A stretch of DNA of 52,926 nt from UBA6136 sp041178325 (GTDB lineage: Bacteria; Pseudomonadota; Gammaproteobacteria; Methylococcales; Methylococcaceae): contig JBEGVN010000004.1 in NCBI GenBank assembly GCA_041178325.1, forward strand, positions 1-52,926, read 5' to 3'. Each line of letters begins with the position of its first letter. Positions within the stretch are counted from its first letter, which is position 1. This document shows positions 8,478-16,538 of the stretch, in pieces. Under the pieces are notes generated by a model that worked only from the letters and a program-made list of their open reading frames with translations, did no database searches and was not told the DNA's origin. Both the position numbers and the translations under genes were made by a program.

Positions 8478-10268
8478 CTATTCGAGCGTCAGGAGATCAT
8501 CCTGCGAGGCGACGGTCTCGCCAACCTTCACAGCAAGGGTTGCCACAATTCCGCCGGTCCGGGTGCGGATTTCAGTTTCCATTTTCATTGCCTCCATCAC
8601 GATCACCACGGTGTTCGGTTCAACATGCTGCCCGGGGGCCACGTTGATCCGGAGGATATGACCGGCCATCGGGGCTTTCACGACCTCGCCCTCACCCTTG
8701 GCTGCCGTGCCCTGGACAACTGGCTGCTGTCCGGCGGCGGCCACATCGACCTTGTAGTTGCGGCCATTGACCGTCATAACGCCCGCGCTGGGGATTTCGA
8801 CGCGGAAATTCCGGCCATTAACCGTGACATCGTAGTCTGTACCCTCCACGGCCGGACTTCTGGAAGGAGCGGGCTCTTCGAGCGTTGGCACAGGCTCGAA
8901 GGCCGAGGCATTTCCCCGGTTTTCAAGGAACTTGAATCCGATCTGGGGAAACAGCGCGTAGGTCAGAACGTCATCGATTTCATCCTTGGCAAGCGAAATT
9001 CCTTGTTTCTTGACGAGCTCTTTCAGCTCAACCGTCAGTTTTTCGAGCTCCGGCTCAAGAAGGTCTGCCGGACGACAGGTGATCGGCTGATCCTTGCCGA
9101 GAACCTTCTTCTGCAAGCGTTGATTGACCGGTGCCGGTGTTGCGCCATATTCGCCGCGAAGAACGCCCTGCGTTTCCTTGGTAATCGATTTATAACGCTC
9201 GCCCATCAGAACGTTGATTACCGCCTGACTCCCGACGATCTGGGAAGTGGGTGTCACTAATGGCAAATAGCCCAGGTCCTTGCGGACCTTTGGAATTTCG
9301 CTGAGAACAGCATCGAACTGATCAAGCGCACCCTGCTCCTTCAGCTGACTTTCCATATTGGTCAGCATGCCTCCGGGAACTTGAGCGACAAGAATCCGGC
9401 TGTCGACACCACGCAAGGTGCCCTCAAACTTGGCGTACTTTTTCCGAACCTCACGGAAATAAGCCGCAATTTCCTCCAGAAGCTCAATATCGAGCCCGGT
9501 GTCTCGAGGTTGCCCCTGAAGTGCGGCAACAACCGCCTCCGTCGCGCTGTGCCCGTAGGTCATGCTCATGGAGGAAATCGCCGTATCCACATTATCGATG
9601 CCGGCTTCAGCGGCCTTGATAATGGTTGAGGTGCTCAGTCCCGTCGTGGCATGGCACTGCATGTGGATCGGAACCTTTACCGCCTTCTTGAGGCGCGTCA
9701 CCAGTTCAAAGGCATCATAAGGCTTCAAAAGCCCTGCCATATCCTTGATGGCGATCGAATGGGAACCCATGTCCTCTAGCCGCTTGGCCAGATCGACCCA
9801 CATTTCGATCGTATGAACCGGACTGACGGTATAGGAGATGGTTCCCTGCGCATGCTTGCCACAGGCAACTGTTGCCTGAATGGCCTTTTCGAAATTCCGC
9901 GGGTCATTCATCGCATCGAAGATGCGGAACACATCAACGCCATTGACTGCGCAGCGCTCGACGAACTTTTCGACCACATCATCGGCGTAGTGGCGATAAC
10001 CCAAGAGATTCTGGCCTCTGAGCAGCATCTGGAGAGGCGTCTTGGGCAATGCCTTCTTAAGGGCCCTCAGGCGCTCCCAAGGATCTTCTCCAAGATAACG
10101 AATGCAGGCATCAAAGGTTGCGCCGCCCCAACACTCCAGCGACCAAAATCCTACTTTATCGAGCTTGCTGCAGATCGGCAGCATATCGTCGAGCCTGAGT
10201 CGGGTGGCAAGGAGCGATTGATGCGCATCCCTCAGCACGACATCGGTAATACCCAGAGCTTTGGCCAT
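8478..10268 (-). CDS. oadA: Oxaloacetate decarboxylase alpha subunit (carboxyltransferase and biotin carrier)
   Basis: The 596-residue protein has an N-terminal HMGL-like carboxyltransferase barrel (VLRDAHQSLLATRLR near residue 11 and the metal-binding HMQCHATTG), a conserved PYC_OADA domain, and a C-terminal biotinyl domain with EAMKME at K562. It moves CO2 from oxaloacetate to biotin; OadB then decarboxylates the carboxybiotin and pumps Na+. An 11-residue motif starting TVNGRN occurs twice in the linker (about 482-492 and 499-509). It lies between oadG (upstream) and oadB. Pyruvate carboxylase subunit B is a close relative, but the adjacent oadB and oadG argue for the sodium pump. Confidence 0.93.
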   Translation of the reverse strand: MAKALGITDVVLRDAHQSLLATRLRLDDMLPICSKLDKVGFWSLECWGGATFDACIRYLGEDPWERLRALKKALPKTPLQMLLRGQNLLGYRHYADDVVEKFVERCAVNGVDVFRIFDAMNDPRNFEKAIQATVACGKHAQGTISYTVSPVHTIEMWVDLAKRLEDMGSHSIAIKDMAGLLKPYDAFELVTRLKKAVKVPIHMQCHATTGLSTSTIIKAAEAGIDNVDTAISSMSMTYGHSATEAVVAALQGQPRDTGLDIELLEEIAAYFREVRKKYAKFEGTLRGVDSRILVAQVPGGMLTNMESQLKEQGALDQFDAVLSEIPKVRKDLGYLPLVTPTSQIVGSQAVINVLMGERYKSITKETQGVLRGEYGATPAPVNQRLQKKVLGKDQPITCRPADLLEPELEKLTVELKELVKKQGISLAKDEIDDVLTYALFPQIGFKFLENRGNASAFEPVPTLEEPAPSRSPAVEGTDYDVTVNGRNFRVEIPSAGVMTVNGRNYKVDVAAAGQQPVVQGTAAKGEGEVVKAPMAGHILRINVAPGQHVEPNTVVIVMEAMKMETEIRTRTGGIVATLAVKVGETVASQDDLLTLE

Positions 10269-10364
10269 AGTGTCGATTCCCTTTGAATCCTTTAGCGATA
10301 AACCGGCAGAGCAAGCCGCAGATTGCGTCCCGTTCCCTGAAAGAACCGGACTCTTAATGCACCC

Positions 10365-10601
10365 CTAGCGTTGTTCCCGCTCCAGAGCGGCCGCAATCAC
10401 GGCAACCAGCTCAGCCTCATCCGGTTCGACGGCAAGACTGGACTTGCGCTCCTGATTGGCTTGCGGGTTAAAAACGCTGACCAACCGGGCCGTAATCCCG
10501 ATAATCCAGACCAGCAGCGCCAGAAACAGGTAGACGATGCCCATGCCTATCAGCATGAGCTTCAACCCGGGGACCAGTAGTTCGGTGATCGAGGATTCCA
10601 T
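10365..10601 (-). CDS. oadG: Sodium-pumping decarboxylase gamma subunit (OadG family)
   Basis: This is a 78-residue protein with one membrane helix (about residues 13-37, LMLIGMGIVYLFLALLVWII) followed by a polar tail ending in an E/A-rich stretch (VAVIAAALEREQR). That is the layout of OadG, the small subunit that joins OadA to OadB in the membrane. Recognition rests on the helix pattern and on its place as first gene of oadG-oadA-oadB, since the sequence is poorly conserved in this family. No clear Shine-Dalgarno precedes the ATG at 10601. Confidence 0.85.
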   Translation of the reverse strand: MESSITELLVPGLKLMLIGMGIVYLFLALLVWIIGITARLVSVFNPQANQERKSSLAVEPDEAELVAVIAAALEREQR

Positions 10602-10798
10602 GTCAGGTCAGATCGTTTCCAAAGCGCGCAGGCGCATGTACAGCATGGGCCATGATAATTCGGTGTTCAGGGAAAGTCGAACCCCACGATCTCAAGCGAC
10701 CAAAGGCAACCGCTTAAAGCCGACCAAAAATCGCCCCAAACCCATCATCACCTATGGACCACCCAAATCATAAGAAATATTTATTTAAAATACAAAAA

Positions 10799-10828
10799 AA
10801 TATATGTAAAACTTATATCCAATCTCAA
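10799..10828 (-). promoter_or_regulatory. Candidate sigma-70 promoter for the oad operon
   Basis: On the minus strand TTGAGA (10823-10828) and TATATT (10799-10804) are separated by 18 bases inside an AT-rich stretch that differs sharply from its surroundings. Transcription would start near 10790 and give a leader of about 190 bases before oadG. The prediction rests on matches to the consensus only. Confidence 0.4.
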
Positions 10829-10908
10829 CAGAACACCGACAGGTTTCCTCCTGTAACCTCCAATCGGCAGTTCTCCTCCTTCAGCGACCCCTTTGGTCGC
10901 TTTTTTTT
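10829..10908 (+). ncRNA. Candidate small RNA with three CCUCC motifs
   Basis: This non-coding stretch can fold as a composite hairpin: GAAC 10831-10834 with GTTC 10870-10873, CCGA 10836-10839 with TCGG 10864-10867, CAGG 10840-10843 with CCTG 10850-10853. A C/U-rich single strand follows, then an intrinsic terminator (6-bp stem 10884-10889 with 10895-10900, then eight Ts to 10908). CCTCC occurs at 10847, 10857 and 10875. Such anti-Shine-Dalgarno motifs are a hallmark of several known bacterial sRNAs. AT-rich DNA upstream could hold a promoter. It may instead be only a terminator, so expression data would decide. Confidence 0.4.
10884..10908 (+). terminator. Intrinsic terminator in the oad-plsC gap
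   Basis: A GCGACC/GGTCGC stem with a 5-base loop is followed directly by eight Ts. It is oriented to stop plus-strand transcription, although no annotated plus-strand gene lies upstream of it for several kilobases. That is one reason to suspect a small RNA here. Confidence 0.85.
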
Positions 10909-10911
10909 GGC

Positions 10912-10942
10912 AAAAAAAAGCCTGCATGCGCAGGCGTTTTTT
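10912..10942 (-). terminator. Bidirectional terminator downstream of plsC
   Basis: The stem GCCTGC (10920-10925) / GCAGGC (10930-10935) with loop ATGC is flanked by eight As on the left and six Ts on the right. It therefore reads as a terminator on both strands. On the minus strand it would end the glyQ-glyS-gmhB-plsC transcript before the oad operon begins. Confidence 0.85.
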
Positions 10943-10958
10943 ACTTGTTGTTTTTATG

Positions 10959-11000
10959 ACAGCGCGCTTCCAGCGACTTGCTGTGACTTTTCTTTTTTTT
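10959..11000 (+). terminator. Weaker terminator-like hairpin on the plus strand
   Basis: ACAGC (10959-10963) pairs with GCTGT (10980-10984) around a 16-base loop that can form a small inner CGC/GCG stem, followed by a T-rich tail to 11000. The stem is short, so the call is tentative. It is the third such structure in this gap. Confidence 0.35.
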
Positions 11001-11091
11001 CTGGTCGGCCTTAAAGGCCTACTCTCCTCCTTCAGATTCCGAAGGACGCCCCGAAGGCGTCCGGCTAGTCTAGCGAGAAAACGGCCTATGT

Positions 11092-11859
11092 CTACATTTT
11101 TTTGGCTGGCTGGCCCGCCTCGATTTTCGACATATTCGATTCGATCCATTCCTCAGCTTCCCGGTTCAACTCCTGAGCTGAGAGTTTCGCGCCATCCAGA
11201 GGGGAACCCACAATGATTCGAATCGTCCCGGGATACTTTAGAAAGCCATTTTTACCCCAGTAACTGCCGGCATTATGGGCCACCGGCACCAGAGGACAGC
11301 CCACGCGGGCAGCCAGAAGACCGCCGCTGGATCCATAGTGCCCTCGGACCCCTGGCGCAACCCGTGTGCCCTCGGGAAAAAGAACGACCCAACGACCAGA
11401 GCGAATTCGCGCTTCACCATCCCTTAAGACCTGCTTGAGCGCCAGAGACTTGAGAGAACGGTTGATGGCAATCGGCTGGAGTGTCGCCATCGCCCAGCCC
11501 CAGACGGGAATTCTGAGAAGTTCGCGCTTAAGAATAAACACCACCGGCGGAAAGATGACCTGCAGCACCAAGGTTTCAAATGCCGACTGATGCTTGCAGA
11601 AAATCAGACCACTGCGCCCTTTCGGGATATGTTCCTTGCCTTCAACAACGTAGCGCAGACCACAGGTTACTCGCAGCCACCACAAATTCAGGCGAACCCA
11701 GAGGTTGGCGGCCCCGTAACGCAGCTTGAAGGGAAACAACCACAACAAGGTCATGATTGGGCCGATCAGCAACGTCGATGCTACCTGCCCCGTCAGGAAC
11801 AGTAAGGATCGAAAGACGACAACCGCCTTATGTGAGGAGAATGTGCTGGACCGCTTCAT
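11092..11859 (-). CDS. plsC: 1-acyl-sn-glycerol-3-phosphate acyltransferase PlsC
   Basis: PlsC acylates lysophosphatidic acid to phosphatidic acid at the inner membrane. The 255-residue reading has an N-terminal hydrophobic segment, the acyltransferase box CKHQSAFETL (an HX4D-type box here HQSAFE, with Glu for Asp as in other PlsC-like proteins) and the second block FPEGTR with its glycerophosphate-binding residues. The start at 11859 gives a 32-base overlap with gmhB; a longer frame reaching 11958 would overlap it by 130 bases and is less likely. The order glyQ-glyS-gmhB-plsC is common in gammaproteobacteria. Two hairpins and a bidirectional terminator follow it. Confidence 0.9.
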   Translation of the reverse strand: MKRSSTFSSHKAVVVFRSLLFLTGQVASTLLIGPIMTLLWLFPFKLRYGAANLWVRLNLWWLRVTCGLRYVVEGKEHIPKGRSGLIFCKHQSAFETLVLQVIFPPVVFILKRELLRIPVWGWAMATLQPIAINRSLKSLALKQVLRDGEARIRSGRWVVLFPEGTRVAPGVRGHYGSSGGLLAARVGCPLVPVAHNAGSYWGKNGFLKYPGTIRIIVGSPLDGAKLSAQELNREAEEWIESNMSKIEAGQPAKKM

Positions 11860-12376
11860 AGAGATTAGAGAAAACTGGAACATCCAGATCCGGATGGTGT
11901 TTGAGGGTCCTAAGGCCCTTGCCGGTCTCGACCAAAAGCGGAGTAGCTCCGGCAGCACGAGCGGCCTCCAGGTCCCTGAAGGAATCCCCGATGGCTGGAA
12001 CGCCCGTTAGGTCCAGAGCATACTGGTCACGCAGGGCCTCAAAAAGTCCGGGCTTTGGCTTTCGACAATGACAAAAGTCTTCAGGGCCATGCGGACAATG
12101 GAAAATGGCCTCAATCTGGCCGCCCCTTGCCTCGACGAGGGATCGCATTTTCTGGTGGATGGCATCGAGGACGTCCGCATCAAAAAAACCACGGGCAATT
12201 CCGGACTGGTTGGTGATAACAAAGATCCGATAACCCCGACGCGTGAGCAATTCGATGGCTTCAAGACTCCCAGGAATGGGCTCCCATTCCTCGGGTGACT
12301 TGATGTAGTCATCCGAATCCTCATTGATAACCCCATCTCGATCCAGAATGACAATCCGTTCGCTGACTGCACCCAC
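11828..12376 (-). CDS. gmhB: D-glycero-beta-D-manno-heptose-1,7-bisphosphate 7-phosphatase
   Basis: A HAD phosphatase that makes heptose 1-phosphate for the lipopolysaccharide inner core. The nucleophile motif is DRDGVINED, and the domain is inserted with the Cys/His zinc loop CPHGPEDFCHCRKPKPG that is typical of GmhB. The final motif GDSFRDLEAA supplies the metal Asp. The GTG at 12376 is chosen as start: it gives 182 residues, near the E. coli size, and CAGGGA lies just upstream. The frame is open further upstream, but that extension would overlap glyS by about 100 bases. Confidence 0.93.
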   Translation of the reverse strand: MGAVSERIVILDRDGVINEDSDDYIKSPEEWEPIPGSLEAIELLTRRGYRIFVITNQSGIARGFFDADVLDAIHQKMRSLVEARGGQIEAIFHCPHGPEDFCHCRKPKPGLFEALRDQYALDLTGVPAIGDSFRDLEAARAAGATPLLVETGKGLRTLKHHPDLDVPVFSNLYEAVQHILLT

Positions 12377-12380
12377 GCGG

Positions 12381-14456
12381 TTATCCCTGAAGCCTTGAGA
12401 TGTCGGCGATATCAAGGAAGAGTCCCTCAATGATTGACAAAAGACCGATGCGATTGGCCTTGAGGGCGGGATCATCGGCCATCACCATCACCCCTTCAAA
12501 GAACGCATCAACCGGTTCACGCAGACTCGCAAGACGCTTCAATGCCGCGCCATAGTGGCCTTCCGAAAGCAGTGCTGTGGTTGCCTCCCGTGCATCACGA
12601 GCTGCCTTAAGCAGGGTCTTTTCCAGCGGGTCCTGCAAAATGGATTCATCCACATTGGCAACCCGAGGGTCTTCGGATTTTCGAAGAATATTTCGGATTC
12701 GTTTGTTTGCGGCTGACAGACTCTCCGCTTCGGGGAGCAGACGAAAATCACGGACCGCCGCAAGCCGGCGCTCGAAATCGACCAGGCTTTGCGGGCTGAC
12801 ACCGAGGACTGCATCAAATTCATCCGGACGAGCACCCCGCTCCACCAGATACCCCCTAAGCCGGTCATGTATGAAGTTCACAACCAGTTCACGCGTTTTT
12901 TCACGATCAAACGCATGGGTCAGCGGGGACAATGCCCCGGAAACCCAATACGCTAAATCAAGATCCAGCCCGCACTCAATGGAGATTCGAATCACACCCA
13001 GTGCGGCACGTCGAAGTGCATAGGGATCCTTGTCGCCAGTCGGAATCAATCCAGCAGAAAAAATGCCCGTCAGTGTGTCCAACTTTTCTGCTAGGGCCAC
13101 GACCTGTCCGACCGGCGTTGCCGGCAAGTCACCGCCGGAGACCTTCGGAAGGTACTGCTCCTCGATCGCAGCGGCAATCGCGGAAGGCTCCCCCTCAGCG
13201 GCTGCATAATATCGGCCCATGATCCCCTGAAGTTCCGGGAATTCGCCGACCATCGTCGTCAGAAGATCTGCCTTGGCAAGGCGGGCAGCTCTTTCTGCCA
13301 GCGCGGCATCAACGCCCTGCTGACGGGCAATAGCTCCTGAGAGGTGAACCACGCGGTGGGTTTTGTCGAGTAGCGATCCCAGAACTTTCTGGAAAGTCAC
13401 GTTCGCAAGGTCATCCACCCGGCTTTCGAGCGTTCGTTTTCGATCAAGATTCCAAAAGAACTCTGCATCCGAAAGTCTGGGTCTGACGACGCGTTCATTG
13501 CCCTCCCGCACGGTCTCGAGCCGGGAACTGGCGAGGTTGCTAAACGTAATGAAGTGCGGCAAAAGGCGGCCATCAGCGGCTCGGATAGGGAAATATTTCT
13601 GATTCGCCTGGAGCGTCGTAATCAGGACCTCGGCAGGCAGACTCAGGAAACGCGCCTCGATGTTGCCAAGAACCGGCACCGGCCATTCGACCAAAGCCGT
13701 GACCTCATCCAGAAGGTCTGCATCAATGACGGCAACCCCCCCCACGGAGGCCGCAGCCTCCTCTGCTTGACGCCGAATAGCCACCCGTCGTCGGTCGAAA
13801 TCGGCAATAACGAAGCCTTCATTTTCGAGCGATCCCAGATAGTCGGTCGGAACCTTAAATTCAATCGGGGTCTTGCAATGGAACCGGTGTCCCCGGCTGG
13901 TGCGGCCCGTCTGTACGCCCAGAATTTCTGCCGGGACAATCTCAGCACCAAAAAGCAGAACCACCCAATGGACGGGTCTGACAAACTCTGCCGTGCCATT
14001 GCCCCAACGCATGCGCTTGGCAATGGGAAGCCCCGCCAAAGCCTGACGGAAAAGGTCCGGCAAAAACTCCCGGGTCTCAACGCCCTTAACAACCTGGCGA
14101 ACAGCAACCCAAGCGCCCTTGTCCGTTTCCAGCGTGAACAAATCATCTACGCTCGCGCCTGCGCTTTTAAGAAAGCCCTCGAGGGCTTTGCTCGGCGTAC
14201 CGTCGGCCTGGAATGCGACGTTTGCCGCAGGTCCCCGGCGCTCAACTTCCTGATCGGGCTGAGACACCGCCACTTCACGAATCAACAGTGCAAGCCGCCG
14301 AGGCGAGGCATAGGGCTCTATGCCACCATGACGGATTCCCGCTTTGGCAAGTCCTTCATCGACCAACTGGCAGAGTGATCGACTCAGGGTCAGGAGGGAT
14401 TTAGGCGGCAGCTCTTCGGTGCCCAACTCAAAAAGAACATCACGAAATTCGGTCAT
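12381..14456 (-). CDS. glyS: Glycine--tRNA ligase beta subunit
   Basis: The 691-residue beta subunit of the tetrameric bacterial glycyl-tRNA synthetase. It begins with the conserved LFELGTEELPPKSL and contains blocks such as EWPVPVLG and KADLLTTMVGEFPELQG (HD-like and tRNA-binding regions); the C-terminal anticodon-binding part ends with NRIGLLSIIEGLFLDIADIS. Length is normal for the family. It starts one base after the glyQ stop, so the two subunits are translationally coupled. The gmhB GTG follows 4 bases after its stop. Confidence 0.98.
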   Translation of the reverse strand: MTEFRDVLFELGTEELPPKSLLTLSRSLCQLVDEGLAKAGIRHGGIEPYASPRRLALLIREVAVSQPDQEVERRGPAANVAFQADGTPSKALEGFLKSAGASVDDLFTLETDKGAWVAVRQVVKGVETREFLPDLFRQALAGLPIAKRMRWGNGTAEFVRPVHWVVLLFGAEIVPAEILGVQTGRTSRGHRFHCKTPIEFKVPTDYLGSLENEGFVIADFDRRRVAIRRQAEEAAASVGGVAVIDADLLDEVTALVEWPVPVLGNIEARFLSLPAEVLITTLQANQKYFPIRAADGRLLPHFITFSNLASSRLETVREGNERVVRPRLSDAEFFWNLDRKRTLESRVDDLANVTFQKVLGSLLDKTHRVVHLSGAIARQQGVDAALAERAARLAKADLLTTMVGEFPELQGIMGRYYAAAEGEPSAIAAAIEEQYLPKVSGGDLPATPVGQVVALAEKLDTLTGIFSAGLIPTGDKDPYALRRAALGVIRISIECGLDLDLAYWVSGALSPLTHAFDREKTRELVVNFIHDRLRGYLVERGARPDEFDAVLGVSPQSLVDFERRLAAVRDFRLLPEAESLSAANKRIRNILRKSEDPRVANVDESILQDPLEKTLLKAARDAREATTALLSEGHYGAALKRLASLREPVDAFFEGVMVMADDPALKANRIGLLSIIEGLFLDIADISRLQG

Positions 14457-14457
14457 C

Positions 14458-15372
14458 TCAGCGAACCTTTGGATTCAGCATGGGGAAGCCGAGGCTTTCC
14501 CGACGTTGGTAGTAGGCCTCCGCAACGGCACGGGCCAATTCACGGACGCGCAAGATGAAGCGCTGTCGTTCGGTCACCGAGATGGCCTTGCGGGCATCGA
14601 GAAGATTGAAGGAATGGGACGCCTTGAGCACCATTTCATAGGCTGGAAGCGGAAGATCCAGCTCAATCAAGCGCTTGGATTCCCGCTCATAGGTGTCGAA
14701 GGCGCCAAAAAGAAAGTGCGTGTCGGCGTGTTCAAAATTGAAAGCCGACATTTCGACTTCGTTCTGGTGATAGACATCGCCATAGGTCACGATGCCCTGA
14801 GGACCGTCAGCCCAGACCAGGTCAAAGACGCTGGCCTTGGCCTGAAGATACATCGCGATCCTTTCAAGACCATAGGTAATTTCACCGCTGACCGGGCGAC
14901 AATCCAGACCACCCACCTGTTGGAAATAGGTGAACTGCGTCACTTCCATGCCATTCAGCCAGACCTCCCAGCCCAGGCCCCAGGCCCCAAGGGTCGGGGA
15001 CTCCCAGTTATCCTCGACAAAACGAATATCGTGCTCCTCAAGATCAAATCCGAGGTAGGCCAAAGACCCAAGGTAGAGATCCTGAAAGTCCGCGGGTGAC
15101 GGCTTCATGATCACCTGGAACTGGTAGTAGTGCTGCAGGCGATTGGGATTCTCCCCGTAGCGACCATCGGTCGGACGCCGGGAAGGCTGGACATAGGCTG
15201 TATTCCAAGGCTCAGGTCCAATCGACCTCAGGAAGGTGGCGGGATGAAAGGTCCCGGCCCCAACCTCAAGGTCCAGCGGCTGAAGAATGACGCAGCCTTG
15301 GGCTGCCCAATAGTCTTGCAGGGCCAGAATCAGGCCCTGAAAGGTTGAAACATCGCGTTGTTTTGGGGACAC
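14458..15372 (-). CDS. glyQ: Glycine--tRNA ligase alpha subunit
   Basis: The 304-residue catalytic class II subunit that activates glycine. The family start TFQGLILALQDYWAAQGC is present, followed by QPLDLEVGAGTFHPATFLR and PSRRPTDGRYGENPNR (motif 2 region). The start codon read here is GTG at 15372. Glycyl-tRNA synthetases of the alpha2beta2 type are normal in this group. It is the first gene of the glyQ-glyS-gmhB-plsC run; glk ends 85 bases upstream. Confidence 0.98.
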   Translation of the reverse strand: MSPKQRDVSTFQGLILALQDYWAAQGCVILQPLDLEVGAGTFHPATFLRSIGPEPWNTAYVQPSRRPTDGRYGENPNRLQHYYQFQVIMKPSPADFQDLYLGSLAYLGFDLEEHDIRFVEDNWESPTLGAWGLGWEVWLNGMEVTQFTYFQQVGGLDCRPVSGEITYGLERIAMYLQAKASVFDLVWADGPQGIVTYGDVYHQNEVEMSAFNFEHADTHFLFGAFDTYERESKRLIELDLPLPAYEMVLKASHSFNLLDARKAISVTERQRFILRVRELARAVAEAYYQRRESLGFPMLNPKVR

Positions 15373-15435
15373 GCCGGCCGCTCCCTATGGCATGCAGAAA
15401 TAAAGGCCGGATTATAGCCCAACCACGGCCTGGCC

Positions 15436-15451
15436 CGACTCGAACGAGTCG
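15436..15451 (-). promoter_or_regulatory. Short hairpin just downstream of glk
   Basis: CGACTCG (15436-15442) and its complement (15445-15451) are separated by only two bases, 6 bases past the glk stop. There is no T-run. It may mark the glk 3' end, but it may have no function. Confidence 0.25.
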
Positions 15452-15457
15452 AGAGCT

Positions 15458-16447
15458 TCAGATCATGCAGCGCGCCGCATAATCCGCCGCCCCCAAAAGG
15501 GCAGTATTGGGATTAAGTGCCACGCGCACGGGCAACTCCTTGAGGAAATGTGAGAAACGGCCCTTGGCCAAAAACCCGGCCATAAACTGGCCATCTTCCA
15601 CCAGCGCATTGAGGATCTTGGGCGCAATACCGCCACCAATCAAAACGCCGCCTCTGGAAAGGCACTTCAAGGCCAGGTTGCCCGCCTCGGCACCATAGAT
15701 ACGTGCGAATCGTCGGAGCGTCTCCCGCGCCAAAGGATCCTGATATTCGAGCGCATGAAAACTGATTTCCCGCGCCGGGTCTTCCGCTGTCTTCAAGGCC
15801 GCAGCAAGAGCTTCGGATTCCGGCAGAATGCCTGTCGAACGCATGTACCCGTAGAGCTCTGCAATCCCGGCGCCCGAGAGGATCCGTTCCATGCTGACAT
15901 GACCGGAAAACTTTTCCCGGAGATAGACCAAAAGCCCATCTTCAAAAGCATCCCCTGGAGCGAAGTCGGTATGACCACCTTCGGTCGCGATGGGGTGATA
16001 GTTCATGCCATCCCAGAACAGAATGGCCTCACCCAAGCCAGTCCCCGCAGCCACAACGGCCCGATTGCCGATGCGAGATTCCGCGTGCGGGTTAAGTTCA
16101 AGCCACTCTTCGGGGCCAAGTCTCAGGAGCCCCAGCGCCATAGCCTGAAGGTCATTCAGCAATTTCACTCTGGGGATCCCGGCGGTCTTCGAAAGAACCT
16201 TCTCATCAATGATCCAGGGTAGATTGGTAATCCGGGAGACCCCGTCAAAAACAGGTCCAGCAACCCCAAAGCACGCCGCCTCAACGGAAACGCTCTGGTC
16301 ACTGAGAAACTCCTGAACAATTTCCTCAAGGGAGGCATAGTCGGCGCTGGGGAAAAGTCGCTCGCGAACCCGCTCCAGTCCGTCGGTATTTTTCTCGTAC
16401 TGGGCCAAGATGGTCTTGGTGCCACCGATGTCTCCGGCTAAAAGCAT
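15458..16447 (-). CDS. glk: Glucokinase
   Basis: This 329-residue enzyme phosphorylates glucose to glucose 6-phosphate in the cytosol. It is the E. coli Glk type rather than ROK: the ATP-binding GDIGGTKTILA lies at residues 5-15, the sugar-binding and catalytic part follows with LLNDLQAMALGL, and GTGLGEAIL and EGGHTDFAPGD come next. The final LSRGGVLIGGGIAPKIL is also characteristic. It may share a transcript with glyQ. Its function fits with glgP and the GH1 glycosidase elsewhere in the window, which would supply glucose or glucose phosphates. Confidence 0.96.
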   Translation of the reverse strand: MLLAGDIGGTKTILAQYEKNTDGLERVRERLFPSADYASLEEIVQEFLSDQSVSVEAACFGVAGPVFDGVSRITNLPWIIDEKVLSKTAGIPRVKLLNDLQAMALGLLRLGPEEWLELNPHAESRIGNRAVVAAGTGLGEAILFWDGMNYHPIATEGGHTDFAPGDAFEDGLLVYLREKFSGHVSMERILSGAGIAELYGYMRSTGILPESEALAAALKTAEDPAREISFHALEYQDPLARETLRRFARIYGAEAGNLALKCLSRGGVLIGGGIAPKILNALVEDGQFMAGFLAKGRFSHFLKELPVRVALNPNTALLGAADYAARCMI

Positions 16448-16538
16448 GCGAACCCCTGATAATTGCTGGCAGTAGGTCCTAGACTACACCGTTTTTGAAT
16501 CGCCGCCCCACTTGATGCACGGGGGCTTAAGGCTCGGG

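Larger units (their letters stand above)
10602..11091. other. 490-bp intergenic region between oadG and plsC
   Basis: The gap has an AT-rich core (about 10770-10820) with the oad promoter candidate, three terminator-like hairpins, a possible small RNA, and a 13-base direct repeat TCTCCTCCTTCAG at 10872-10884 and 11023-11035. It also holds a GGCCTT/AAGGCC palindrome at 11007-11019 and a GGACGCC/GGCGTCC hairpin at 11044-11062, just past plsC. A Lys/Arg-rich open frame crosses it on the minus strand, but it runs through the terminators and I do not call it a gene. Confidence 0.7.

Noticed and set aside
8451..9260. 269-codon open frame opposite the oadA 3' part
   Set aside because: Antisense to the conserved OadA and its biotin domain.
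10829..11062. Glycine-type or other riboswitch reading of the GGAGG-rich minus strand before oadG
   Set aside because: The GGAGG motifs are there, but the conserved core of known riboswitches that I can recall is absent.
10781..11149. Lys/Arg-rich open frame of 122 codons on the minus strand in the oad-plsC gap
   Set aside because: It overlaps the plsC 3' end, runs through two terminator hairpins and gains its basic composition from A-rich runs; no family is recognisable.
13554..14378. 274-codon open frame on the plus strand opposite glyS
   Set aside because: It lies entirely within the well-conserved glyS gene on the other strand and shows no family similarity or ribosome-binding site of note.
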